Shown: positions 27,053 through 34,533 of the stretch, one piece after another
Layout: the number at the start of each line of letters is the position of its first letter
Position numbering within the stretch: the stretch's first letter is position 1
NCBI GenBank assembly: GCA_021371965.1
Contig: JAJFVE010000047.1
Location: forward strand, 1 to 53,352
Reading direction: 5' to 3'
From: Planctomycetaceae bacterium
GTDB lineage: Bacteria > Planctomycetota > Phycisphaerae > SM23-33
DNA: 53,352 bases
The notes under the pieces: generated by a model
Told to the model about the DNA's origin: nothing
Seen by the model: the letters and a program-made list of their open reading frames with translations, nothing else
The model's database searches: none
Program-made: the position numbers and the translations under genes

Positions 27053-28285
27053 CTATTCTCCGGTTCCTTCCACCAAATGACGCGCTTCTGCCAGCGCCGC
27101 TTCGCGGGTAAAGAATTGTTCGTTTAGCTGCGCCTCGTAGAGGCGGCGGAGGAGTTTGCCCATCGTTGGGCCGTCGGTTACGCCTAGTGCGTGCAGGTCG
27201 GCGCCGGTGACCAGGGCGGGGGGGCAGATGGCCTCGGGGTCGATGGCGGCGGCTCGCTGGGTGATGCGTTTGGTTTGTTCGGATTTACTGGTGGCCAATT
27301 CCTCCTGCGCCCGCCAGAGGGCTTGCAGGTGCGGCCAGTAGGGGCTGCCTATGAGGAACTTGAAGTCAGCCAATTGCATATTGGCGGCCTTCTGCCATCC
27401 GTCCAGGCGGGCGGCTAAATAGCTCAGTTCGTCGCGCAGTTCGTTCGAGGCGCCCCAGCGGCGCACGCAGGCGCGGATGGCCGGCGCCGGCGTCTCGGCC
27501 AGCAGCGCCGCCAGCGCCAGCGTATGGTTCTTCTTGCCGGCGACCTTCGCCAGCCGCTGCCGCGCGCGGGCGAGGCGCGACTCGTCGGCCATCAACTCGG
27601 CTGGGAAAATGTGTTGGGCCAGGTTCAGGTCGATCAGCAGGTCTATCGCCTCGGCGGCCGACGCGCGGGCGAGCATCTTGCTCAGTTCCTCGAAGATGCG
27701 CTCGCCGCTGATGGCCGTGATCTTCTCCGCCAGTTCGCGGATGGCTGCGGCCGTTTTTCTTTCGATGGCAAACCCCAGGCGCACGGAGAACCGCGCGGCC
27801 CGCAGCATGCGGAGATAGTCCTCGCCGAATCGTTCCTCGGGCCTGCCGATGGTGCGAATGATCTTCGCTTCCAGATCGCCGCGCCCGCCGACGTAATCGA
27901 TCAGTGCCGCCTTGAGCGGGTCGTAGAACATCCCATTGATCGTGAAGTCGCGGCGCTGGGCGTCCTCCTGGGCTGTGGTGAACGTCACCGCGTCGGGGCG
28001 GCGGCCGTCGCTGTACGACGCGTCGCTGCGGAAGGTGGTGACTTCGACCTTGCGGCCGCGATGGAGCACCATGGCCACGCCGAACTTTGCTCCCACCAGC
28101 AGCACGCGCGGGAAGATCCTCTGCACGTCATCGGGCGTGGCGTTGGTGGCCACGTCGTAATCGTACACCGGGTGCTCCAGCAGCATGTCGCGCACGCACC
28201 CGCCGGCGAAGAGCGCCTGGAAGCCTCCCTCGACAAGGCGCTGGACGACCCAAAGAGCGGTTTCTCGTGGTGCGGGTTTAGCCAT
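27053..28285 (-). CDS. CCA-adding enzyme / poly(A) polymerase family nucleotidyltransferase
   Basis: A 410-residue class II nucleotidyltransferase. The head domain has GGCVRDMLL and the catalytic DYDVATNATP (metal-binding DxD). 'RRDFTINGM' and 'EDYLRMLRAARFSVRLGF' follow, as in bacterial CCA enzymes and PcnB. No HD domain is present. It either repairs tRNA 3' ends or adds poly(A); these cannot be told apart by eye. Its C-terminal half is divergent. It lies 22 nt downstream of the glycosyltransferase gene on the same strand. Confidence 0.85.
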   Translation of the reverse strand: MAKPAPRETALWVVQRLVEGGFQALFAGGCVRDMLLEHPVYDYDVATNATPDDVQRIFPRVLLVGAKFGVAMVLHRGRKVEVTTFRSDASYSDGRRPDAVTFTTAQEDAQRRDFTINGMFYDPLKAALIDYVGGRGDLEAKIIRTIGRPEERFGEDYLRMLRAARFSVRLGFAIERKTAAAIRELAEKITAISGERIFEELSKMLARASAAEAIDLLIDLNLAQHIFPAELMADESRLARARQRLAKVAGKKNHTLALAALLAETPAPAIRACVRRWGASNELRDELSYLAARLDGWQKAANMQLADFKFLIGSPYWPHLQALWRAQEELATSKSEQTKRITQRAAAIDPEAICPPALVTGADLHALGVTDGPTMGKLLRRLYEAQLNEQFFTREAALAEARHLVEGTGE

Positions 28286-28307
28286 ATGCGTTGAAGATTC
28301 TACCGCC

Positions 28308-29510
28308 TCAGGCGGTTATGGAAAAGGTCCGGCCTGACGGCCTGGGCGTCTGGCGTCCCTGGACACCGTCAAGAATCGCCCGATACACCTCCGCAAACTG
28401 CTGGGCGACTCGGGTCCAGGCGAACTGCTCAACCTTCGTACCGTTGGTCTTTTCCATCATGGCGCGGCGCTCGTCATCATCCAAGACCTCGCCCATCGTC
28501 TTTGCCCACGCCTGCTCCTGCGGCGGCGGGACGAAAATCGCACTGTCCCGCCCAACGATCGCCCGCGTGGCGGGAATGTCGCTGGCGACGATCGCTTTGC
28601 CGGCGGCCATCGCCTCCAGCAGCACGCCGGGGAAACCCTCGCCATATTGCGACGAGAACGCCACGGCCGCCGCGTCGCGATAGAGATGCACCTTGGTCGC
28701 GAAGTCGACGAACCCGGCGAAGCAGATGGATCCGGCGGGGGCGTCGCTGATCGCATCGAGCCCCCCGGCGACATTCAGGCCCAGCTCGCGAGCGAGGGTT
28801 TTGAAGGCCGCCGCGTCGGGACCGTCGCCGGCGATCACGAGGCGCGCGTCGCCGCCCTTGAGCGGCGGCTGGGCCATCGCGCGAATGAGCACCTGGAAGC
28901 CCTTCTGCTCGACCAGCTTGCCCACGGCCAGGATGTACGGTCCCTGCACGAGCCGCCGGGGCGGGCACTGCTGCTGTGTGCTGCGCCAGCGGTCCAGGTC
29001 GATGCCGTTGGGGATGATGGATTCCGTCGGTCCGCGGCCCAGGGCCCGGGAGTATTCTGCGATGACGGAAGTGGGATGCACCACCGCGGCCGCGTCGGCC
29101 AGGATCTTGCGGCAGCGCCGCCGCACGGACCATCGCTGCTGGCGCGACGAGGTGGGCACGATGTCGCCCCAGCTCGTCACCACGTACGGCACGTCCGCCA
29201 GGCGCCGCACGGCGCGGGCGGCCCAGCCGGGTCGATACAGGCCATGGCAGTGGATCAGCTCAAACCCCTCGCGCCGGCACAGGCGGGCGATGTGCCGCGC
29301 CGCCAAGTGTCCCATCAGCAGGTGCGGGCGGGGCATCGGCCCATAAATGCACGGCTGACCGTTGCCCATCCGCCCCGCGCGGGCGGAGGGGTCGCTGCTG
29401 TAGACGGTCACGTCAACGCCCAGCTTGCCCAGCGCGGCCGACAGGGCCGACAGCGGCTCGGCGATCCCGAACTTCTGGAGGTCGTATTTGGTGAGGAAGA
29501 GAACTTTCAT
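28308..29510 (-). CDS. GT4-family glycosyltransferase
   Basis: A 400-residue GT-B enzyme. The N-terminal half starts MKVLFLTKYD and holds 'LIHCHGLYRPGW'. The C-terminal half has 'YILAVGKLVEQKGFQVLIRA', 'LVIAGDGPD' and the donor-binding 'GEGFPGVLLEAMAAG' (E-x7-E). It transfers a nucleotide-activated sugar, probably onto a surface glycan given the facing nucleotide-sugar genes. The frame stays open far upstream (to 32348), but only from 29510 does the protein look like a glycosyltransferase. It faces the dehydratase gene with just 33 nt between the two start codons. Confidence 0.82.
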   Translation of the reverse strand: MKVLFLTKYDLQKFGIAEPLSALSAALGKLGVDVTVYSSDPSARAGRMGNGQPCIYGPMPRPHLLMGHLAARHIARLCRREGFELIHCHGLYRPGWAARAVRRLADVPYVVTSWGDIVPTSSRQQRWSVRRRCRKILADAAAVVHPTSVIAEYSRALGRGPTESIIPNGIDLDRWRSTQQQCPPRRLVQGPYILAVGKLVEQKGFQVLIRAMAQPPLKGGDARLVIAGDGPDAAAFKTLARELGLNVAGGLDAISDAPAGSICFAGFVDFATKVHLYRDAAAVAFSSQYGEGFPGVLLEAMAAGKAIVASDIPATRAIVGRDSAIFVPPPQEQAWAKTMGEVLDDDERRAMMEKTNGTKVEQFAWTRVAQQFAEVYRAILDGVQGRQTPRPSGRTFSITA

Positions 29511-29528
29511 TCGGGCGTCATGGTACCG

Positions 29529-29534
29529 TACAAT
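29529..29534 (+). promoter_or_regulatory. candidate -10 box, possibly leaderless, for the LegB-like gene
   Basis: TACAAT ends 9 nt before the ATG at 29544, and no ribosome-binding site is visible, so a leaderless transcript is possible. No good -35 was found, because the region upstream is glycosyltransferase coding sequence. Confidence 0.3.
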
Positions 29535-29543
29535 GCCCCCACA

Positions 29544-30536
29544 ATGGAACTCAAAGGCACGCAGGTTCTGGTCACCGGGGCGGGCGGGTTCATCGGCAGC
29601 CATCTTGTCGAGGCGCTGGTGGGCCACGGCTGCCGCGTCCGCGCGATGGTGCACTACAACAGCCGCAACGACATCGGCAACCTCGCCCTGCTGGGCAAAG
29701 ACGTGCAGGCCGCCATCGAGATCGTCGCCGGCGACGTGCAGGACGCCGGCTGCGTGACCGCGGCCGTCAAGGGCTGCTCGTGCGTGTTCCACCTGGCGGC
29801 GCTGATCGGCATCCCCTACAGCTACGTGGCGCCCCGCAGCTACGTGTCGACGAATATCTCCGGCACGATCAACGTGCTCGAGGCGGTCCGCGCCTGCGGC
29901 GTTGCCCGCATGGTGCAGACCTCCACCAGCGAGACGTACGGCACGGCCGTTCGCACGCCCATCGATGAAGACCACCCGCTGCAGGGCCAGAGCCCCTACA
30001 GCGCCTCGAAGATCGGGGCCGACAAGCTGGCCGAGAGCTACCACCGCAGCTTCGACGTGCCGGTGGCGACCATACGCCCATTCAACACATACGGTCCGCG
30101 GCAGTCGGCGCGGGCGGTCATCCCGACGGTCATCAGCCAGCTCCTGGCCGGGTGCGCGAGCGTCAAGCTCGGCTCGCTCAGCCCGCAGCGCGACTTGACG
30201 TTCGTCGAAGACACGGCCGCGGCGTTCATCGCCGTCGCCCAGTGCGACGCGGCGGTGGGGCAGACGATCAACGCCGGATCGGGCAAGACCATCAGCATCG
30301 GCGAGCTGGCGCAGAAGATCATCGCCCAGATCAACCCCCAGGCGAAGATCGAGGCCGCCGCCGACCGCGTGCGCCCCGACCGCAGCGAGGTCATGCTGCT
30401 GCTGGCAGACAACCGCAAGGCGCTGCGTTTGACCGGATGGTCGCCGAAGGTGTCGCTGGACGATGGCCTGAGGCGAACGATCGAGTTTGTCCGCGCCCAC
30501 CTGGACCTGTACCGGGTGGGTCAATACGTGGTTTGA
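29544..30536 (+). CDS. LegB-like NAD-dependent nucleotide-sugar 4,6-dehydratase
   Basis: A 330-residue extended short-chain dehydrogenase. NAD motif GAGGFIGSH, then 'VFHLAALIGIPYSYVAP', 'TSTSETYGTA' and catalytic YSASK. The blocks 'PYSASKIGADKLAESY' and 'RPFNTYGPRQSARAVIPT' match the group of LegB-type UDP-sugar 4,6-dehydratases that start legionaminic-acid-like pathways. The real start is 29544; the frame is open much further upstream, across the opposite-strand glycosyltransferase. It is followed after a palindromic AT-rich repeat by the nucleotidyltransferase gene. Confidence 0.82.
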   Translation: MELKGTQVLVTGAGGFIGSHLVEALVGHGCRVRAMVHYNSRNDIGNLALLGKDVQAAIEIVAGDVQDAGCVTAAVKGCSCVFHLAALIGIPYSYVAPRSYVSTNISGTINVLEAVRACGVARMVQTSTSETYGTAVRTPIDEDHPLQGQSPYSASKIGADKLAESYHRSFDVPVATIRPFNTYGPRQSARAVIPTVISQLLAGCASVKLGSLSPQRDLTFVEDTAAAFIAVAQCDAAVGQTINAGSGKTISIGELAQKIIAQINPQAKIEAAADRVRPDRSEVMLLLADNRKALRLTGWSPKVSLDDGLRRTIEFVRAHLDLYRVGQYVV

Positions 30537-30540
30537 TTCC

Positions 30541-30633
30541 CAATTTCCAATTTTCAATTTCCAATTGAAAATCGCGCCGGAACCGATCGGGATTCTGGTT
30601 GAAGGAAATTGGAAACTGCCAATTGGAAATTGG
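30541..30633. repeat. AT-rich palindromic repeat (aattggaaattgg type)
   Basis: The left arm is built from repeats of 'caatttcc' (30541-30567) and the right arm from 'ggaaattgg' (30604-30633), around a GC-rich centre. It fills the space between two genes of one operon and runs up to the start codon of the nucleotidyltransferase. Confidence 0.65.
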
Positions 30634-30641
30634 AAATGCCA

Positions 30642-31367
30642 ATGGAAGCAGTCATTCTTGCAGGTGGCAAGGGAACGCGGTTGGCGCCGTACACTACGGT
30701 GATCCCCAAACCGCTGGTCCCGGTGGGCGATATGGCCGTGATGGAGATCGTGGTCAATCAGCTCGCCCGCGCCGGCTGCACGCGCGTCACGGTGGCGGTC
30801 AGCCACCTCGCCCAGCTCATCCAGGCGTACTTCGGCGACGGCAGCAAGTGGGGGCTCGCGATCGATTACTCGGTGGAAGACCAGCCCCTGAGCACGATCG
30901 GTCCGCTGCGGTTGATCGACAACCTGCCTGAAAACTTCCTGGTCATGAACGGCGACGTGTTGACGGACCTGGATCTGGCGGGCTTCTTTGCCGCCCATGT
31001 GTCGAGCAAGGCCCAGGCGACCATCGCCACCTATCGCCGCGACGTGAAGGTCGATTTCGGCGTGCTCGAGTCGGCTCGCGACGGGCGGCTGACGCGGTTC
31101 GCCGAGAAGCCCATCGAACACTTTCACGTTTCGATGGGCGTGTACGCGTTCTCGCGGGCCATTCTCGAACTGGTGCCCTCCGGCAAGCCGTACGGCTTTG
31201 ACCAGCTCATGCTCGACATGATCGCCGCCGGGCGCGATGTACGATGCCGCCGTCACGATGGGTACTGGCTGGACATCGGCCGACCCGACGACTACCAGGC
31301 GGCGTGCGAGCAGTTCGAGAAGATGCGCGGCGCCCTGCTGGGCCCGCCCAAGAGCGCGAAGGGCTGA
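30642..31367 (+). CDS. sugar-1-phosphate nucleotidyltransferase
   Basis: A 241-residue enzyme. It opens MEAVILAGGKGTRLAPYT with the nucleotide-binding GGxGTRL motif; 'IPKPLVPVGD' and 'NGDVLTDLD' (metal-binding GD) follow. It activates a sugar phosphate with NTP to NDP-sugar, supplying the neighbouring dehydratase and reductase. Which sugar or base cannot be read from sequence. An ATG two codons earlier (30636) is an alternative; the ribosome site is obscured by the repeat. The stop is 3 nt before the next gene. Confidence 0.85.
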   Translation: MEAVILAGGKGTRLAPYTTVIPKPLVPVGDMAVMEIVVNQLARAGCTRVTVAVSHLAQLIQAYFGDGSKWGLAIDYSVEDQPLSTIGPLRLIDNLPENFLVMNGDVLTDLDLAGFFAAHVSSKAQATIATYRRDVKVDFGVLESARDGRLTRFAEKPIEHFHVSMGVYAFSRAILELVPSGKPYGFDQLMLDMIAAGRDVRCRRHDGYWLDIGRPDDYQAACEQFEKMRGALLGPPKSAKG

Positions 31368-31370
31368 GCG

Positions 31371-32285
31371 ATGGCCCGCCTGCTCATCACCGGCGCCACA
31401 GGCTTCGTCGGACGCGCGCTCATTGAGCACCTTCGCCGTGCCCGCCCCGGTCAGCGCCTCTGGGGCTGTGGTCTGGAACCTTGCCCCGCCGATCTGTCGG
31501 TGGACGATTACACGCAGGCCGATCTGGCGGACCCGGCGGCCGCAGCCGATCTTGTCGCCGCCGCCAACCCCCAAGCCGTCATCCATCTGGCCGCACTGAT
31601 CGCCAGCGACAATCTGGGCGACTGTCTTGGCGCCAACGTCACCGCCACCGAGAACCTGTACCGGGCCTTGTCCGCTCGCCCCAAGGCGCAGCAGATTCGC
31701 ATCGTGCAGATGGGGACCGCCGCCATCTACGGCGTGCCGCAATCGCTGCCGATTTCCGAAGACGCGCCGCTGCGCCCGGTGTCGTATTACGCCCTGAGCA
31801 AGGCCGCCCAGGATCAACTCGCCGCGGCAATGGGGCTTTCGCACGGTCTGCAGATCGTGCGGGCCCGCGTGTTCAACATTCTCGGTCCCGGTCAGGGGGC
31901 CGGGCTGGTGCCCATGACATTCGTGAAGCAACTGCGCCAGGCTCGCGCCGCCAAGGCCGACAAGCTGCTGGTGGGAGACGTGACCCCGCGGCGCGATTTT
32001 CTGGACGTGCGTGACGTGGCCGCCGCCCTGGACGCGCTTCTCGAACAAGGCCGAAGCGGCCGCGCGTATAACCTCGGCTCGGGCAGCGACGTGTCGATCC
32101 GCGAGATGATCGAGGAGCTGATGCGCGTGGCGGGCCTGTCCCTGCCGCTGGAGGTCGACCCATTGCGCCTGCGGCCCTGCGACGTGCCGGTCGTTCGCGC
32201 GGATATCTCGCGCGTCACAACCGAGACGTCGTGGCGCCCGCTCATCGCATGGCGCCAGTCGCTGGCGGACATGTGGAACTTGTAG
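31371..32285 (+). CDS. NAD-dependent epimerase/reductase, Rmd-like
   Basis: A 304-residue extended short-chain dehydrogenase. It has GATGFVGRA at the N-terminus, 'VIHLAALIAS', 'QMGTAAIYG' and the catalytic YYALSK. 'RARVFNILGPGQ' and the C-terminal 'GYAYNLGSG'-like block (here 'RAYNLGSGSDVSI') resemble GDP-4-keto-6-deoxymannose reductases. Together with the two genes before it, it completes a likely path from a sugar phosphate to a deoxy- or amino-sugar donor. Confidence 0.8.
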   Translation: MARLLITGATGFVGRALIEHLRRARPGQRLWGCGLEPCPADLSVDDYTQADLADPAAAADLVAAANPQAVIHLAALIASDNLGDCLGANVTATENLYRALSARPKAQQIRIVQMGTAAIYGVPQSLPISEDAPLRPVSYYALSKAAQDQLAAAMGLSHGLQIVRARVFNILGPGQGAGLVPMTFVKQLRQARAAKADKLLVGDVTPRRDFLDVRDVAAALDALLEQGRSGRAYNLGSGSDVSIREMIEELMRVAGLSLPLEVDPLRLRPCDVPVVRADISRVTTETSWRPLIAWRQSLADMWNL

Positions 32286-32290
32286 ACAGG

Positions 32291-32313
32291 GAGCCTGGGT
32301 CAGCGAACTGACC
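32291..32313. other. hairpin upstream of the dtxR-like gene
   Basis: cctgggtcag and ctgaccagg pair over a cgaa loop, with one bulged base. No T-run follows. It could end the sugar operon weakly or act as an operator; it carries the same gtcag/ctgac half-sites as the promoter spacer at 20575-20586. Confidence 0.35.
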
Positions 32314-32362
32314 AGGCCGAACGTGCTGCACGAAACCGCTTTCAGCATTCGCAGTTTGGCCT

Positions 32363-32368
32363 TATAAT
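32363..32368 (+). promoter_or_regulatory. candidate -10 box of the DtxR-family gene
   Basis: A perfect TATAAT in an AT-rich pocket (ttataattttcaaa), 42 nt before the GTG start. It is conspicuous in this GC-rich sequence; the -35 is weak. Confidence 0.4.
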
Positions 32369-32410
32369 TTTCAAAGACGCACGGCGCGTCGTAACGGGAA
32401 ACGCCAAACG

Positions 32411-32920
32411 GTGAGTGCCAAGAATAAATCCGCGGCAGATCATGAGCTCAGTTCCTCGCAGGAGGACTACCTCGAGGCCGTCTGCCTGCTCGTGCAGCGC
32501 GACAAGGTCGCCCGCGTGCGAGACATCGCCGAGCACATGAAGGTGGGCATGCCCTCGGTGACCGCGGCGTTGAAGAACCTCTCCGGCCGCGGGCTGGTCA
32601 ATTACGATCCGTACGAGGTGGTCACGCTGACGCCCACCGGCGAGCAGGTGGCCCAGAAGATCACGCGGACGCATACGTTTCTGAGGCGATTCCTCATCGG
32701 CGTGTTGGGGATCAGCCCCGACTCGGCCGAGGCCAACGCCTGCCGCCTCGAACACGCCGTTGACGGCGAGCTGCTCGAGCGGCTGCGCAGCTTCGCCGAG
32801 TTCATCGAGCACTGTCCGCGCACGGGACCGGACTGGGTGCAGGAGTTCCTGGAGTTCTGCAACCGCCGCCAGGACCCCGAGCACTGCAAGAACTGCCGTG
32901 CCGATAGATCCAGCGAATAG
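32411..32920 (+). CDS. DtxR-family metal-dependent transcriptional regulator
   Basis: A 169-residue protein. A winged-helix N-terminus ('SQEDYLEAVCLLV', 'VRDIAEHMKVGMPSVTAALKNL') is followed by the dimerisation domain. Metal ligands typical of the family are visible: His88 in 'RTHTFLRRF', and Cys111, Glu114 and His115 in 'ACRLEHAVD'. A Cys-rich tail (C135, C150, C159, C162) could bind another metal or a cluster. The start is GTG at 32411. It represses metal-uptake genes in relatives, and the next gene, 8 nt on, is a FeoB-associated type protein, so iron is the likely signal. Confidence 0.85.
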   Translation: MSAKNKSAADHELSSSQEDYLEAVCLLVQRDKVARVRDIAEHMKVGMPSVTAALKNLSGRGLVNYDPYEVVTLTPTGEQVAQKITRTHTFLRRFLIGVLGISPDSAEANACRLEHAVDGELLERLRSFAEFIEHCPRTGPDWVQEFLEFCNRRQDPEHCKNCRADRSSE

Positions 32921-32928
32921 GGGCGCCA

Positions 32929-33126
32929 ATGTGGCAGGATCTGGCAATTGGAGCCGTGCTTTGCCTGTTGGCCGCTGCCGCCATCTACCGCATCTGTCTG
33001 GCCGCCAAAGGCAAAGGGGGTTGCGGGTGCGAACGGCATGTGTTTCCGCGCGAAATTCCAGATCCCAAATCACAAGACCCAGGCAATGAAACAAATCCAA
33101 AAACGAAAAAAGAATTGCCGGGATGA
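32929..33126 (+). CDS. FeoB-associated Cys-rich membrane protein
   Basis: A 65-residue protein with one membrane helix (MWQDLAIGAVLCLLAAAAIY) then KGKGGCGCE, the layout of the FeoB_associated family found beside ferrous-iron transporters. No feoA or feoB is in the window. The last 25 residues (from about IPDPKSQ) are encoded by an AT-rich repeat that also fills the following intergenic space, so the natural C-terminus may have been replaced. Confidence 0.7.
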   Translation: MWQDLAIGAVLCLLAAAAIYRICLAAKGKGGCGCERHVFPREIPDPKSQDPGNETNPKTKKELPG

Positions 33127-33193
33127 CACTCTCTTGTTTGCGCTTTTGCTGCTTAAGATTTGTTTGTGATTTGCGCTTTGGAGTTTTGAATTT
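33057..33193. repeat. AT-rich repeat overlapping the end of the Cys-rich protein gene
   Basis: 'gatcccaaatcacaagacc' at the left and 'gatttgcgctttggagttttg' at the right form a loose inverted pair, of the same general type as 38215-38395 and the insert in queC. It runs up to the stop of queC. Confidence 0.5.
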
Positions 33194-33937
33194 TCAGCGA
33201 TCCACGTACTTCAGTGGATCGCTGACCTTGGCTTGCTCAAACCCCGCCAGGCGCAGGCGGCAGGAATCGCAGTGGCCGCAGGCGGCGCCGTCGGGCGCGG
33301 GGTCGTAGCAGCTATGTGTCAGCGAGTAGTCGACGCCCAGCGCCAGTCCCGTGCGGATGATCTGTCCCTTGCTCATGTGGATCAGCGGGGCGTGGATGGC
33401 GAACTGCCCGCGCCCTTCGACGGCGGCCGCCGTCGCCAGGTTCGCCAGGCGCGTGAAGGCGGCGATGAACTCGCTGCGGCAGTCGGGATAGCCGCTGTAG
33501 TCGACGGCGTTGACGCCGATGAAAATATCGAACGCTCCGATCACTTCGGCGTAGCCCAGGGCGATGCTCAGGAAGATCGTGTTGCGGGCCGGTACGTAGG
33601 TGACGGGAATTGTGGATTTGGGAGTTTGAATTTCGGATTCGGCGCCAAGGCCACCTTGGTCTTTAGGAACGTCGATCGCGTCGGTCAGGGCGCTGTGGCC
33701 GAATCCGCCGGCGGCGGAAAGGTCCAGCTTCACGACGCGATGATCGGCGGCCTTGAGCGCCGCGGCCACGCGCGCCGCGGCCTGGAGCTCGAAGCGGTGG
33801 CGCTGGCCGTAGTCGAAGCTCAGGCAGTGGCAGGCGAAGCCGGAATCGGTCGCCACGGCGAGCGTGGTGGCCGAGTCGAGCCCTCCCGACAGGAGCACGA
33901 CGGCGGGCTTGGGTGGTTGAGTGCGTTTCATGGTCAT
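33194..33937 (-). CDS. queC: 7-cyano-7-deazaguanine synthase
   Basis: About 247 residues. [11 protein letters not shown] is the ATP-binding loop, 'YGQRHRFEL' follows, '[13 protein letters not shown]' is the QueC signature, and [20 protein letters not shown] holds the zinc-binding cysteines. It converts carboxy-deazaguanine to preQ0 on the queuosine route. Starts at 33937 or 33931 fit; a 5' extension to 34027 has no family match. About 16 residues ([13 protein letters not shown] region) are inserted between 'AIDVPKD' and '[10 protein letters not shown]', apparently from an AT-rich repeat. Confidence 0.9.
   Translation of the reverse strand: MTMKRTQPPKPAVVLLSGGLDSATTLAVATDSGFACHCLSFDYGQRHRFELQAAARVAAALKAADHRVVKLDLSAAGGFGHSALTDAIDVPKDQGGLGAESEIQTPKSTIPVTYVPARNTIFLSIALGYAEVIGAFDIFIGVNAVDYSGYPDCRSEFIAAFTRLANLATAAAVEGRGQFAIHAPLIHMSKGQIIRTGLALGVDYSLTHSCYDPAPDGAACGHCDSCRLRLAGFEQAKVSDPLKYVDR
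33603..33645. repeat. AT-rich insert inside queC
   Basis: This stretch ('gatttgggagtttgaatttc' on the + strand) is much more AT-rich than the rest of queC and resembles 'ctttggagttttgaatttt' at about 33176-33195. It encodes in frame the residues that are extra relative to ordinary QueC. Confidence 0.5.
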
Positions 33938-34191
33938 GCGAACTATAGCGAGGCACCTCTGATCGTACAAGCCGCGTGGACGCGAGATTGGGCTTACGCG
34001 TGACGGCGCAGCAGCAGTTCTTTTCATTGTGAAGGGGCGGTAAGCCGCACCTTCCCGCCACAGTATCTGTCATTCGGACACACTTGCTCTTCTCAGCGCG
34101 CCCGCATTGCAGGGCCTTGCCAAACGCGGTAAGCTGTGAAGGTACCGGGTCCTTGCTGCTGGAGCGGCTGGGCATTGTCGGGAGAGGCAAG

Positions 34192-34533
34192 ATGGCGACA
34201 TTTGAAACGTTCAGTAATCCGCGGCCGGGCCGGGCGTATGTTGTGCGCCACGTGGCGCCGGAGTTCACGTCGGTCTGCCCCAAGACCGGTCAGCCGGACT
34301 TTGGAACCATCGAGATCGAGTACACCCCCGGCGACCTGTGCGTCGAGCTCAAGAGCCTCAAGCTGTACCTGCAGGCCTTCCGCAACCAGGGCGTGTTCTA
34401 CGAGGACGTCGTCAACCGCATTCTGGACGATCTGGTCGAAGCCCTGCGACCGCGGCGGATGACCGTGACGGGCAAGTTCACCCCTCGCGGGGGCATGCAT
34501 ACGATCGTGACGGCAACCCATGAGCTATCCTGA
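34192..34533 (+). CDS. queF: preQ0 reductase, short (unimodular) form
   Basis: A 113-residue protein of the tunnelling-fold QueF group. The catalytic Cys is in 'FTSVCPKTGQPD', and 'ELKSLKLYLQAFRNQGVFYE' is the family signature with the substrate-binding Glu. It reduces preQ0 to preQ1 with NADPH. GGGAGAGG precedes the ATG at 34192. It is divergent from queC, 254 nt apart, with no preQ1 riboswitch that I could recognise. apbE overlaps its last 14 nt. Confidence 0.93.
   Translation: MATFETFSNPRPGRAYVVRHVAPEFTSVCPKTGQPDFGTIEIEYTPGDLCVELKSLKLYLQAFRNQGVFYEDVVNRILDDLVEALRPRRMTVTGKFTPRGGMHTIVTATHELS

Noticed and set aside
28308..32348. A 1346-residue open frame on the minus strand
   Set aside because: Only 28308-29510 encodes a recognisable protein (a glycosyltransferase). 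The rest is the mirror of three solid + strand genes and stays open because of high third-position GC.
33938..34191. preQ1 riboswitch between queC and queF
   Set aside because: The location is right, but I found no preQ1-type pseudoknot with its conserved A-rich tail; only weak GC-rich hairpins.
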